Positions 1-8,900 of a stretch of DNA of 64,000 nt are shown in pieces. Positions within the stretch are counted from its first letter, which is position 1, and every line of letters starts with the position of its first letter. A program made the position numbers and the translations under genes. The notes beneath the pieces are model-generated. The model was not told the origin of the DNA. It made no database searches and saw only the letters and a list, made by a program, of their open reading frames with translations. Source of the DNA: Saccharopolyspora ipomoeae. GTDB lineage: Bacteria > Actinomycetota > Actinomycetes > Mycobacteriales > Pseudonocardiaceae. The stretch spans positions 186,001 to 250,000 of the forward strand of contig NZ_JASAOF010000004.1 of NCBI RefSeq assembly GCF_029952525.1, written 5' to 3'.

Positions 1-723
1 ACGCCGGTCGGGCATCTCGCGGCCCTCGACGAGCTTGCGCCACGCGGCCGGATCGGTGCTGCCGACGAGCTCGCCGACGTGCTCCAGCAGCAGCTGGTCG
101 ACGTCGGCGCCGCCGAAGTTCGGTTCTCCCTTGGTGGCCAGGACCTGGAACGACGCGCCCTGCTTGCGCACCACGGAGGCGTCGATGGTGCCGCCGCCGA
201 GGTCGAGCACGGCCAGCGCCCCACCGTCCGGGAGCCCGTTGCCCGCCGAGTGGAACACCGCGGCGGCCACGGGTTCGGGCACCAGCACGATCTCCTTGCC
301 TAGGCCGGTGGCGGCCTGGCGGAGTTCGGCGGCGCGCACCGAACCCCAGTCGGCGGGGTGGGTGAGCACGAGGAGGTCGACGGCGGCTCCGCCCGCGAAG
401 CGGCGGGCCTCGCCGACGGCGCGCTGCAGGACGGCGCGGATGACGTCGCCGACCTTGAGGACGGTGCTGCCGAGCAGCAGTTCGCCCTCGTCGATGCGGC
501 GCTTGGGGTGCGGTTCGAAGCGGGCGGGATCGACGGCGGCCTGGCGCTCGGCCTCGTGGCCGACGAACAGCGTGCCGTCCGCGGCGGCGAAGACCGCCGA
601 GGGCACCAGCGGCTGCCCGTCGATGACGACCACCTGTGGTTCGGCACCGCCGACCGAGACCACCGTGCATGTGCTCGATGTGCCGAAGTCGATCGAGACG
701 TGCAGGGACACCCAGTACTCCAT
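1..723 (-). CDS. Hsp70/DnaK-family protein, N-terminal part (runs off the left edge)
   Basis: Only the first 241 codons are in the window; the gene continues beyond position 1. The ATG at 723-721 opens a protein with the Hsp70 actin-fold ATPase motifs: phosphate-1 loop DFGTSST at about residues 12-18 and phosphate-2 motif LDLGGGTID at about residues 170-178. These bind ATP in Hsp70 proteins. The residues between follow the usual pattern, including EPVAAAV before phosphate-2. Canonical DnaK would sit with grpE/dnaJ; here the neighbour is a T7SS accessory cluster, so this is more likely one of the Hsp70-like paralogues common in actinomycetes. The substrate-binding half cannot be seen. Confidence 0.85.
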   Translation of the reverse strand, partial: MEYWVSLHVSIDFGTSSTCTVVSVGGAEPQVVVIDGQPLVPSAVFAAADGTLFVGHEAERQAAVDPARFEPHPKRRIDEGELLLGSTVLKVGDVIRAVLQRAVGEARRFAGGAAVDLLVLTHPADWGSVRAAELRQAATGLGKEIVLVPEPVAAAVFHSAGNGLPDGGALAVLDLGGGTIDASVVRKQGASFQVLATKGEPNFGGADVDQLLLEHVGELVGSTDPAAWRKLVEGREMPDRR

Positions 724-866
724 TCACCGTCGCCGCAGGCCCTCGCCTGCGACGACGTCGTCAACCGGCCCGCCGTCCGGACGGCACCGTCCCCCCGGGT
801 GAGCACCCTAGAGGCCCCGCCCGCCCCAGCACCAACATCCTCCCGCGCCGCACCCGCGGGTGACGG

Positions 867-962
867 GATTACGCCCGTATTCCGGACCCCGATTACGGCC
901 GTATTCCGGTCCCCGATTACGGCCGTATTCCGGCCCCCGATTACGCCCGTATTCCGGTCCCC
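867..962. repeat. Family C tandem repeat, 4 x 24 bp
   Basis: Four head-to-tail units begin at 867, 891, 915 and 939. Each starts GATTACG, then G or C, then CCGTATTCCGG, then a short A/T/C-rich tail ending CCCC. Units differ at two or three positions. The core is a near palindrome around CGGCCG. The same core recurs at 29715-29758 beside the secreted paralogue pair. Confidence 0.9.
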
Positions 963-1001
963 GACGTGCAACCCGGGCTCGTCCGCGCAGGGGGTGCGCC
1001 C

Positions 1002-1041
1002 GATTTCAATGGAGATCGGGTTCCTGATTTCCATTGAAATC
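1002..1041. repeat. Inverted repeat, 12-bp arms
   Basis: GATTTCAATGGA at 1002-1013 is the exact reverse complement of 1030-1041, with a 16-nt loop. It lies 60 bp past the espG stop codon on the minus strand, so it could be the espG terminator, although it has no T-rich tail. AT-rich for this genome. Confidence 0.75.
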
Positions 1042-1100
1042 CGGTGGAGCACGGCGAGAACCGCAGGTGGGCGAGGCCGTGACACCCGGTTGGGTGTTGG

Positions 1101-1916
1101 TCAGGACTGGGCGAGGGCGCGGACTTCGGCGACTCGGTTGTCGAGAGCAGCGGTGAGTTCCGGGGCTCCGAGACCAGCGAGGATGATCTCCACGCCGACG
1201 CCGGCGCGTTGGGCCTGGGTGAGGCCGTAGCGACCGTCGGGTTCCGGTGCGTCGAACCACTTGAGGACCGCGGAGCGGTGGGTCCGGCCGAAGCGGTCGC
1301 GGAGGTTGGCCGTGAACTGGCCGTCCCGGAAGTGCTGGGCCTCGACGAAACCGCGCAGCGTCTCGGCGGCCGGGGCCTTGCGCGGTCCCGCCGACTGCAT
1401 GTGGTCGATGTTCTCGAAGTCGTCGGCGGGCTTGCGCTGCGCCATGTCGGCGGCCGGAACCGCCAGGCGCGGGCGCTTGCCGACCGGCGCCGGAGGCATC
1501 CCCTGCACGGCCGCGGCACCGATCGAGGTGCGCGGCAGGACCGAGATCCGCAGGTCACCGCCGTAGCTCTCGGAGTCGCCGGGTTGCTGGACGAGCAGCA
1601 GCGCGCCCTGCTCGGTGGCGACCGACAGGAGCCGGGCCGGGGAGTCACCCGTGTCGTCGGGCATCCACAGGCCCTCGATCCACAGTCCCGGCTTGGCCAG
1701 CTGGCCGAGGATCTCGGCGAAGCGCTGGGTCAGGCCGTTCTGCCCGAGCAGACCGGCGTTGTGCAGGTCGGGGAGGGTGCGCTGGCGCAGCACGGCCCGC
1801 TCTTCGAGCGTTTCGCCGTGCGAGCGGACGGAGATCGGGAACGGGTGCTCGTCGAACCCGCCGATCTCCCAGCACAGGTCGAACCACAGCGGTGGCAGCA
1901 GCCAACGCTCCGACAC
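1101..1916 (-). CDS. EspG-family T7SS chaperone
   Basis: The 271-residue product fits the EspG family, cytosolic chaperones that bind PE-PPE type substrates and deliver them to the ESX machine. The family look is in the N-terminal WLLPPLWFDL segment, the repeated strands around residues 85-130 and the C-terminal region with a KWFDAPEPDGRYG segment. Length agrees with the family (about 270-300). Start is GTG at 1916. It lies just downstream of the PPE-like gene on the same strand with a 69-bp gap that holds a perfect 38-bp palindrome, so it is the presumed partner of that PPE protein. Confidence 0.75.
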   Translation of the reverse strand: MSERWLLPPLWFDLCWEIGGFDEHPFPISVRSHGETLEERAVLRQRTLPDLHNAGLLGQNGLTQRFAEILGQLAKPGLWIEGLWMPDDTGDSPARLLSVATEQGALLLVQQPGDSESYGGDLRISVLPRTSIGAAAVQGMPPAPVGKRPRLAVPAADMAQRKPADDFENIDHMQSAGPRKAPAAETLRGFVEAQHFRDGQFTANLRDRFGRTHRSAVLKWFDAPEPDGRYGLTQAQRAGVGVEIILAGLGAPELTAALDNRVAEVRALAQS

Positions 1917-1945
1917 GCTTTCCTCCCCCAGCTACCTGCGGATCG

Positions 1946-1983
1946 TGGGGTGGGGAAGTTTTCATGAAAACTTCCCCACCCCA
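1946..1983. repeat. Family A palindrome, 38 bp, perfect, no loop
   Basis: Every base from 1946 to 1983 pairs around the central CATG of the GAAGTTTTCATGAAAACTTC core, extended by TGGGGTGGG and its complement. It starts 3 bp after the PPE-like gene stop and ends 30 bp before the espG start. Longest perfect copy of the family in this window. Confidence 0.95.
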
Positions 1984-1985
1984 GG

Positions 1986-3326
1986 TCACTCCCCGAAGAC
2001 CGGCGGTGCGGTCTTGGGCATGTCGTCCATCCAGATGTCTTCTTGCTCTTCGAGCCACGAGGGACGCTCGTGCTCGTTGTCCTCGTCGCCCTGACCGCGC
2101 TGACCGGCACCGGCGCCACCACCGGGCGCGCCCGCGGCACCGCGACCACCGGCGCCCGCACCGGCAGCACCACCGGCACCGGCACCGGCACCGAGACCGC
2201 CCATCCCGGCCCGGCCGCCGGCACCCATGCCGCCACCGGCCTTGCCCCCGGCACCCATGCCTGCACCGCGCGCACCGCCCGCGCCACCGGCACCACGACC
2301 TGCTCCGGCACCGGCTCCCGGCGGCATCGCCCCGGCGAACCCGGCGGCCGGACCGCCCTGACCGGGATTCGCCCCGGGCGGCATCCCGCCACCGGAACCG
2401 GGGCCGGTCGGAGCGGGAGAAGCCCACTGCGAACTGCTCTGCGCAGGAGCGGAACCCGAGTACCCACCACCGGAACCACCGCCGACGGACGAGCCGGAGT
2501 ACCCGCTGCCACTACCGGACCCGGACCCCGAGCCGGAGCCCGTGCCAGGCCCACCCGGAGTCTCGCCACCGGGCGGAGGCGGCGGAGGAGCGAGCGGATT
2601 CACCGGTGGCGGGAACGTCGGAGTGCTCGTGTCCACGGCCTGGTAGCTCTTCGCGTAGACGTTCTCCGCGACCTGCCGGGCCTGCTGATCGGCCTCCTTC
2701 TGCTCCCGCATCTGCATGGCGCCGTCCACGAGCGCGCCGCTCGGGCCCAGCATCGCGGACATCCCGCCGCGCACCGAGTCGTACCCGGCCGGAGGCTGCA
2801 GCGACGCCTTCGTCTGCTCCGCCGCGACCCCGGCCTCCTGGATCTTCAGGCCCGTGCCGCGCACGGAGTCCCCGAACGCACGCCCCCACTCCTGCAACGG
2901 CTTCGAGGCGTTGAACCCGGCCTCGGCCGCCTGGCCGCGCATGCCGTCACCAGCGGCGTCCCGCGCCTTCTGGTCGAGGTCGCCGAAGATCTCGGCGATG
3001 TCGTTGCCGAGCTTCTCCCACGCCCGACCGGATTTCGCGATCTGCTCCGGGTTCAGCGAGGGCTTCAGCTGCGTCGCGAGACGGGCCTGGTCCCAGTTCT
3101 TCCAGTTGTCCTGCTGGGTGATCGACGCGGGGTCGTGGCCGCTGAGTTCGAGATTCCGCTGCTGCTGCGTGAGCGCCCGGAGGTCCTGGCGCCCGTGCTT
3201 CGCGGCTTCCTCCCGCGCCAGCCGAGCGTCTTCCTGAGCGGAGGTCTCACCACCGACGGCACCGACGAACAAGTCGCCCGCCGACGACGCGACACCGCCG
3301 ACGAAGTCGGTGAACCCGTTCCCCAT
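1986..3326 (-). CDS. PPE-like T7SS substrate with Gly-rich tail
   Basis: The 446-residue product has a helical N-terminal domain (about residues 1-235) and then a Pro/Gly/Ser/Ala-rich low-complexity tail (about 236-415), the layout of PPE-type ESX substrates. The helical part ends near SYQAVD, a match to the YxxxD/E export motif. The last residues, APPVFGE, resemble a motif in the effector at 13.5-14.8 kb. Start ATG at 3326. It is followed by espG and preceded by a lipoprotein and a helical protein that may be its PE-like partner. Tail composition (GAGAG, GSGSG runs) is prone to slippage. Assignment rests on architecture and neighbours; substrate function is inferred. Confidence 0.7.
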   Translation of the reverse strand: MGNGFTDFVGGVASSAGDLFVGAVGGETSAQEDARLAREEAAKHGRQDLRALTQQQRNLELSGHDPASITQQDNWKNWDQARLATQLKPSLNPEQIAKSGRAWEKLGNDIAEIFGDLDQKARDAAGDGMRGQAAEAGFNASKPLQEWGRAFGDSVRGTGLKIQEAGVAAEQTKASLQPPAGYDSVRGGMSAMLGPSGALVDGAMQMREQKEADQQARQVAENVYAKSYQAVDTSTPTFPPPVNPLAPPPPPPGGETPGGPGTGSGSGSGSGSGSGYSGSSVGGGSGGGYSGSAPAQSSSQWASPAPTGPGSGGGMPPGANPGQGGPAAGFAGAMPPGAGAGAGRGAGGAGGARGAGMGAGGKAGGGMGAGGRAGMGGLGAGAGAGGAAGAGAGGRGAAGAPGGGAGAGQRGQGDEDNEHERPSWLEEQEDIWMDDMPKTAPPVFGE

Positions 3327-3347
3327 GTCGTTCCCCCTCGACAGTTC

Positions 3348-3872
3348 CTACTGCGGCAAGCTGGGTTCGATCGCGTTCGCGATCTCCAGAGCCTTCGCGC
3401 ACGTCGCGTCGTCGCTCTGCTCGTTGGAAGCACTGTTGTTGACCTGGACGGACACCGAACCGGAGCCCACCATGATCGCCTGATTGCAGACGCCCTGGCC
3501 CACGGAACCGTTCGCGATCTGCTTGATCCCTTGGTGCGACCCGACCTGGTTGGGCTCGAACACGGCGAGGTTGCCGCGCCGCTGCTCCCAGTACTTGAAG
3601 TCGTTGGTCTCGCCCTTGTAGACCGCAACGGTCATGCCCTCGGCGTCGTACTCGCAACCCTGCTCTCCGACACCTTGATCGACCGGCTCGCCGGGCGCGC
3701 TCGCACCGAAGTTCTGCAGGTCAACCTTGCAGGGGTCGAACCCTGCCAAGGCGTTCTCGGGCTTGGGTGCAGGCGCCTCAGGAGCAGCACCGCCAGAACA
3801 TCCAGCAAGGGCAAAACCGGTCGCCGCGGCGGCCACTGCCACCAGGAGTCGTGTCATACGCATAGTCACCAT
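3348..3872 (-). CDS. DUF3558-like lipoprotein
   Basis: About 174 residues. The N-terminus is a lipoprotein signal: MRMTR, a hydrophobic stretch, then lipobox ALAGC with the lipidated Cys near residue 24. The mature part has three further Cys (FDPCKVD, EQGCEYD, GVCNQA) plus one near the C-terminus (ATCAKAL), and the small all-beta character of DUF3558 actinobacterial lipoproteins, which are often encoded beside T7SS genes. I chose the ATG at 3872; a TTG at 3884 would overlap the upstream stop at 3877 and further ATGs lie at 3863 and 3857. Likely anchored on the outer face of the membrane. Function unknown. Confidence 0.75.
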   Translation of the reverse strand: MVTMRMTRLLVAVAAAATGFALAGCSGGAAPEAPAPKPENALAGFDPCKVDLQNFGASAPGEPVDQGVGEQGCEYDAEGMTVAVYKGETNDFKYWEQRRGNLAVFEPNQVGSHQGIKQIANGSVGQGVCNQAIMVGSGSVSVQVNNSASNEQSDDATCAKALEIANAIEPSLPQ

Positions 3873-3876
3873 CAGA

Positions 3877-4275
3877 TCAGACAATCCGCTTCTGGTTGCT
3901 GGCGTGGTCGTCGTCGATGTTCTTCATGTCGCGGGCCGAATCGCGGTAGGCAGCCGCCATTTCCAACATGATCTTCTGCATGCGAGTCAGGATTCCCATC
4001 AGCCCGACGTCCCGCGCATTGATCTTCTCGCGGAACTTCTCCTCAAGCTGTCGTCCGATGAAGCAATCACCGAAGGAGTCATTGATGACGAGGCGGTCGG
4101 CTCGACCCACGATTTTGTCGAGGTCGTCCGCCTTGTCCTCGTAGACCTTGGCCACGGCTTCGGCTCTCTCCGGGTCCATGACGAGCTGGCCGTTGTCGAC
4201 GGCTGCGCGCAGGCCGGCTGACTGGCCTGCCAGCGCGTTGGCGCCGGCGGCTAAGCCTTCCATCCCGGTGGTCAT
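3877..4275 (-). CDS. Helical T7SS-associated protein (PE-like candidate)
   Basis: 132 residues, almost entirely predicted helix, no Pro in the core, no signal peptide. Start ATG at 4275 with a strong ribosome site (GGAGGGGG, 8 nt upstream). First gene of a run with the DUF3558 lipoprotein (start overlapping or abutting this stop), the PPE-like substrate and espG. In mycobacteria a small helical PE protein precedes its PPE partner and EspG; this gene could fill that role, but no PE or WXG signature is present. Family not recognised with certainty. Confidence 0.6.
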   Translation of the reverse strand: MTTGMEGLAAGANALAGQSAGLRAAVDNGQLVMDPERAEAVAKVYEDKADDLDKIVGRADRLVINDSFGDCFIGRQLEEKFREKINARDVGLMGILTRMQKIMLEMAAAYRDSARDMKNIDDDHASNQKRIV

Positions 4276-4413
4276 CGAGAGCCCCCTCCACGTTCGTGAT
4301 CATGAACGTCACTCAACCGAGCGATCACGGACGCAGAGAGTACAAGGCGACGAACCGGTGCGGAGGCGGTTTTGAGGGACCTACCTCACACACCAGCCGA
4401 ACAGCCCAGAACG

Positions 4414-4599
4414 TCAGCCGGAACGGCGTAGCCCCTCGACGAACTCAGCCCATCGATCGGAGGAAAACACCAGGACACCGCCCTGACGATCCTTCGAATC
4501 CCGAACCCCGACGACCTCCGGAGCCACGGCCACTTCAACGCAGTTGCCCTCGACGGCGCTCCTGCTGGACTTGCGCCAGTCGGCTAAGCCGGATGCCAT
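4414..4599 (-). CDS. DUF397 protein
   Basis: 61 residues with DUF397 hallmarks: W-R-K-S-S-R-S near residue 8, GNCVEVA near residue 18, VRDSKD, and a final W-x-x-F-V-x-G-(L/I)-(R/K). Start ATG at 4599 overlaps the end of the upstream HTH gene by 16 bp, so the two are translationally coupled. DUF397 proteins are commonly encoded beside Scr1-like HTH regulators in actinomycetes and thought to act with them; the exact role is not established. Confidence 0.9.
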   Translation of the reverse strand: MASGLADWRKSSRSAVEGNCVEVAVAPEVVGVRDSKDRQGGVLVFSSDRWAEFVEGLRRSG

Positions 4600-5438
4600 T
4601 CCGTCTCCCGTTCGTACTGCTCCACGTACGTGTTCAGTATCTCGCGGGAGCCTTCGGAATCCGATGCCTGAGCTTCGAGGAGTTCGACGGAATCGAGGAA
4701 GGGCCGAACGTCGTCGGGTTCGTCGATGAACGCACCTGTGCTGCGGGCTTCCATGTAGACGACCGGACGCGACCTGCTGAACTCGAACAGCACGAAGGTT
4801 CCGCTCAACCCGGCGTGGACGCCCATCGACACGGGCAGCACGCGCGCGCTGATGTTCGGCTCGTCCGTCGCGGCGACGATCTGCCGCAGCTGCTGAGCCA
4901 TCACCCGCGCACCACCGATCGGGCGGAGCAGCGCGGTCTCGTCGATGAAGGTGCGCAGTTCGACCGGATTCCGGCGACTGAGAATCCCTTGCCGCATCTG
5001 GCGAATCCCGATGCGGTCCTCGATCTCCTCCTCGGCGAGATCGACGCTTTCCATGATCGCGCGGGTGTAGGCCCTGGTCTGCAGCAGTCCGGGCAGGACG
5101 TTGAGGGTGACGTCGGTGATGCGCTTCGCGCGGGACTCGGCGTCGATCAGGGCCGAGAGCTGCTCGGGCAGATCACGCCCCACCTCCCACCAGGCCGGTT
5201 CACGAACGGCCGTGGCCATCTTGACCAGCCGATCGCGCTCCTTCCCCCTCACCTTCAGGACTTCGAGCATCGCTTCGACGTTCTCGACGCGAATCCCGCG
5301 GCGCGCGGTCTCGATGCGGCTGACCTTCGCTTCGGACCACCCCAAGGTGCGAGCGAGTTCCCGCGCGGTCATCCCGGTCGCGGCTCGGGCCGATCGAAGT
5401 TCCTTCGCCAAGGTGCGCGCCCTGGGTGTGTCCGACAT
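4584..5438 (-). CDS. XRE-type HTH regulator with DUF5753 domain
   Basis: 284 residues from the ATG at 5438 (a GTG at 5444 is possible). Residues about 8-60 form a Cro/C1-type helix-turn-helix (GMTARELARTLGWSEAKVSR), followed by a DUF5753 domain to the C-terminus with the usual VLPGLLQTRAYTRA and RFxDE-like segments. This is the layout of Scr1-type regulators, which pair with DUF397 proteins; its gene overlaps the DUF397 gene. A short plus-strand gene starts 113 bp away in the opposite direction, so the spacer probably holds both promoters. Confidence 0.9.
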   Translation of the reverse strand: MSDTPRARTLAKELRSARAATGMTARELARTLGWSEAKVSRIETARRGIRVENVEAMLEVLKVRGKERDRLVKMATAVREPAWWEVGRDLPEQLSALIDAESRAKRITDVTLNVLPGLLQTRAYTRAIMESVDLAEEEIEDRIGIRQMRQGILSRRNPVELRTFIDETALLRPIGGARVMAQQLRQIVAATDEPNISARVLPVSMGVHAGLSGTFVLFEFSRSRPVVYMEARSTGAFIDEPDDVRPFLDSVELLEAQASDSEGSREILNTYVEQYERETEWHPA

Positions 5439-5551
5439 GAGCACAGCTTACGAGTGCCCGAACAGCCTTCCTGACCTCCCTCTTTCGTGTAATTGATCAG
5501 CTTGCCCAATAACCGGCAAACTTGCCCAAGCCAACTCACTGGGGAGTCTCG

Positions 5552-5773
5552 ATGCCCGAATACCTGACCTACGTCTGGCGGCCCGTGCCGGGAAGTCGCC
5601 ACGCGTTCCCGATCGCCGCCACCAAGCTCACCCCCGAGGAGACCGCCACCGCCTACTGCGGAACCGAGGTCGAAGCCGCGAAGCTCCACGACCTCGACGA
5701 ACTCGCCTGGATCCTCGAACCCACCTGCATGGACTGCTGGAAGCACCTCGCGGACACCCCACCGCGCACCTGA
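5552..5773 (+). CDS. Small CxxC protein
   Basis: 73 residues from the ATG at 5552, chosen over an upstream in-frame ATG at 5522 because GGGGAG lies 5 nt ahead of it. The C-terminal TCMDCWKHL is a CxxC pair and a third Cys lies mid-protein (AYCGTEVEA), suggesting a small metal-binding or redox fold. Divergent from the HTH/DUF397 pair, a setting seen for similar short proteins in Pseudonocardiaceae. No function assigned. Confidence 0.7.
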   Translation: MPEYLTYVWRPVPGSRHAFPIAATKLTPEETATAYCGTEVEAAKLHDLDELAWILEPTCMDCWKHLADTPPRT

Positions 5774-5794
5774 GGGGCGCAGTCCTGGAGAAAC

Positions 5795-5862
5795 GACAGT
5801 TTTAGTGAAAACTGTCCAGACAAAACGGACATTGATCATGGACAGTTTTCACTAAAACTGTC
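5795..5862. repeat. Family B inverted repeat, copy 1
   Basis: Two 23-bp arms (5795-5817 and 5840-5862) are exact reverse complements, and each arm is itself nearly palindromic (GACAGTTTT, AGTG, AAAACTGTC). The 22-nt spacer contains GGACATTGATCAT. A second copy with the same spacer and different arms is at 13437-13520 in the opposite orientation. Confidence 0.95.
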
Positions 5863-5905
5863 CGCTGCCCACCATCGTCGACACCCTCGCAAAACCACCG
5901 CAACG

Positions 5906-5946
5906 AAAAAGCCTCCCCTCGAAGTGTGTTCGGGGGGAGGCTTTTT
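5906..5946. terminator. Bidirectional rho-independent terminator
   Basis: AAAAA then GCCTCCCC (5911-5918) pairs with GGGGAGGC (5934-5941), followed by TTTTT. It sits between the small CxxC gene (plus) and the eccC stop at 5958 (minus) and can serve both. Confidence 0.9.
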
Positions 5947-5957
5947 CGGCTTTCAGA

Positions 5958-8900
5958 TCACTGCTGTTGTTCGGTGATCATCGCTGTCTGGATCATCTGC
6001 GGGCCTCCGCGGAGAGTGCGGGAGACGAGAGTGCCTCGGCCCGGGGGCAGCTGGCGCGACTTGATGTTGGCGACCAGCTGTCCGTCGTCCTTGTTGGCGC
6101 TCATCGCCAGGCCCGGGGCCGACGTCTCGCGCATCTTGCCGATGACCGGCTCGAACAGCGCACGTCCCGCGCCACCGGAGTTGCGGGCCAGGATGATGTG
6201 CAGACCCACGTCGGCCGCCTGCGGGATGAACTCCGCCAGCGGGGCCAGCGGGTTGTTCCCCTGCGGTGCGACCAGCTCGTAGTCGTCGACGACCACGAAC
6301 AGCTCCGGGCCCTTCCACCACGAGCGGTCCCGCAGCTGCTCCTGCGTGACGTCCGGTCCGGGCAACCGCTTCTTCAACGACGCCGTGACGTCCTTGATGT
6401 TGCTCTTGAGCTGGTCCGCGCTGACCGAGTACTCCAGCAGGTGGGAGTTGAGGAAGCCCAGCATCGAACGCCGGTAGTCCACCAGCAGGATCAGCGCTTC
6501 CTTCGGCGTGTACCGCTCGGTGATGCCGCGGACGATCGTCTTGAGCAGCGCCGTCTTGCCCGACTCCCGCTCGCCGAACGCGTAGAAGTTCGGCTCCGCG
6601 CGGAAGTCCAGGTAGACCGGGTGCAGGCCGTCCTCGTTGATGCCGATCGGCACCAGCTTCGGGTTCGGCTGCTGCTCCGGACGCGGGAGCTGCTGGTGCG
6701 GCAGCAGTTCCGGCAGCAGGCGGACCTGCGGGGCCGGACGCCCCTTCCACGAGCTCTTGACCCGGTTGACCAGGTCGGCGACACCGTCGGAGACGTCGTC
6801 GTTGTAGAGCTCCCAGCCCATCCGCGCGGGACGGCGCTCGTCCTCGGCGGCCTGCTTCTCGACCTCGACGCGGTCACCGATGTTCTCGCTGTCCACACGA
6901 GGCAGGGCCATCAGGAAGTGCAGCTTCGAGTCGTGCATGCCGCGACCCGGACGCCCCTGCGGCACCTTCACCGCGGCCTTGCGGTCGATCTCCGACTCGC
7001 TCGGATCACCCAGCCGCAGCTCGATGCGCGTCTGGATCAGGTCCTTCATCGCGGGCCGGATCTCCGCCCACCGGGTGGCCGTGACCAGCACGTGGATGCC
7101 GAACGCCAGACCGTTCGAGGCCAGGTTCAGCACGTCCTGCTCCAGCGCCTCGAACTCCTCGCGGAACGCGCGCCAGCCGTCGATGACCAGGAACAGGTCG
7201 CCGTACGGGTCGTCGTCGAACTCACCGCGACGCTTGCGGTTGCGGTAGTCGTTCATGCCCTCGACGCCCAGCTGCTGGAACCGGCCCTCGCGCTCGGCCA
7301 GCACCGCCTTGAGCTCGGCGATCGACCGGCGGACCGTGTCCGGGTCGCGCCGCGACCCGTAGCCGCCGACGTGCGGCAGACCGCGCAGCGAGGTCAGCGA
7401 ACCACCACCGAGGTCGACGCAGTAGAACTGCATCTCCTGCGGCGTGTGGGTCAGCGCCGCCGAGCCGATGATCGCGCGGATCGCGTTCGACTTGCCGGAA
7501 CCGACACCGCCGACCACGGCACCGTGTCCGCCCTGACCCGACAGGTCCAGGACCATCGGGTCCTGACGCTGGTGGTAGGGCACGTCGATGATGCCGATCG
7601 GGATCTGCAACCGGGAGCTGCCCGAGTACCCCGCGGCCGTGTAGCCGCGATCGTCGGTCTGCTGCAGCGGCGGCAGCAGGGTGTCCAAAGTGGGCGGTGC
7701 GTCCAGCGGCGGCAACCACACCTGGTGCGCCGGGACCGCAGCGATCTCCTTGAACTTGTCGACGATGATCTGGAAGTCGGTGTACTCCGGGTCCTTCTGC
7801 TCCTCCTTGGCCTCCGGCTCGACCGGCTTCTCCGGTTCCGGGGGCTTCTCGATGAAGTCCGGGATGAAGTAGCGCGGCATCTTCTCACCGGTCACCGGCG
7901 ACGCCCCGCCCCGCAGCGCGGGACGACGACCGCTGGTCTGGTGCATGTGGCCGGACACGTAGGCGGCGCGGAAGCGATCCATGCCGTTGGGGTGCTTCAG
8001 GTAACCGTGACCACCGCTGGCCGGCAGGTCCGCGGCGTCCGGAACACCGATCGCGGCGCGGGATTCCGCCGCGTTGAACGTCTTCAGACCGATCCGGTAC
8101 GACAGGTGCGAGTCGAGACCGCGCAGCTTGCCCTCTTCCAGGCGCTGCGAGGCCAGCAGCAGGTGGACCTGCAGCGAACGACCCAGACGACCGATCATCA
8201 CGAACAGCTCGGCGAACTCCGGCTGCTGCGAGAGCAGCTCGGAGAACTCGTCGATGACCACGAACAGCGCGGGCAGCGGCTCCTGGGCGTGCTCGTCACC
8301 GGCCTCGGCCATCTTCCGGTAGTCCCAGACGTTCTTCGCGCCCGCCTTGTTCAGGACCTCCTGGCGGCGGTTCATCTCACCGGCCAGCGCGTCCTGCATC
8401 CGGTCGATCAGCGAGCCGTCGCCTTCGAGGTTCGAGATCGACGCCGACACGTGGGGCGTGTCGAACCCGTTGAAGGTCGCACCGCCCTTGAAGTCGACCA
8501 GCACGAAGTTGAGCATCGCCGACGAGTGCGTGGCCATCAGGCCCAGCACGATCGTGCGCAGGAACTCCGACTTGCCGGAACCGGTCGCACCGATGCACAG
8601 GCCGTGCGGGCCCATGCCGCCCGAGGCGGTCTCCTTGATGTCCAGGTGCACGATCTCGCCCTGCTCACCAGGACCGATCGCGACCCTGTAGAGATCGTCG
8701 GTGGGACGCGGGCGCCAGGCCTCGTTGAGGTCGAAGGTGACCACGTCACCGGCCAGGCCCAGCTGCTCGATGTAGTTCAGCGGCGTGGTCAGCGGCTCGT
8801 AGCTGCCCGAGTCGGTGTCGACGGCCGGACCGCCCGCGACCCGGTACGGCGCCAGCTGGCGGGCCAGCGACGTCGCCTCCTCCGTGGTCAGCGAGTCCGG

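Larger units (their letters stand above)
724..1100. other. Intergenic region with repeats
   Basis: No convincing gene. It separates the Hsp70-like gene start from the espG stop. It holds a block of four 24-bp tandem repeats (867-962) and a 12-bp inverted repeat (1002-1041). The upstream end should carry the Hsp70-like gene promoter, but no clear -35/-10 pair was recognised. Confidence 0.6.
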
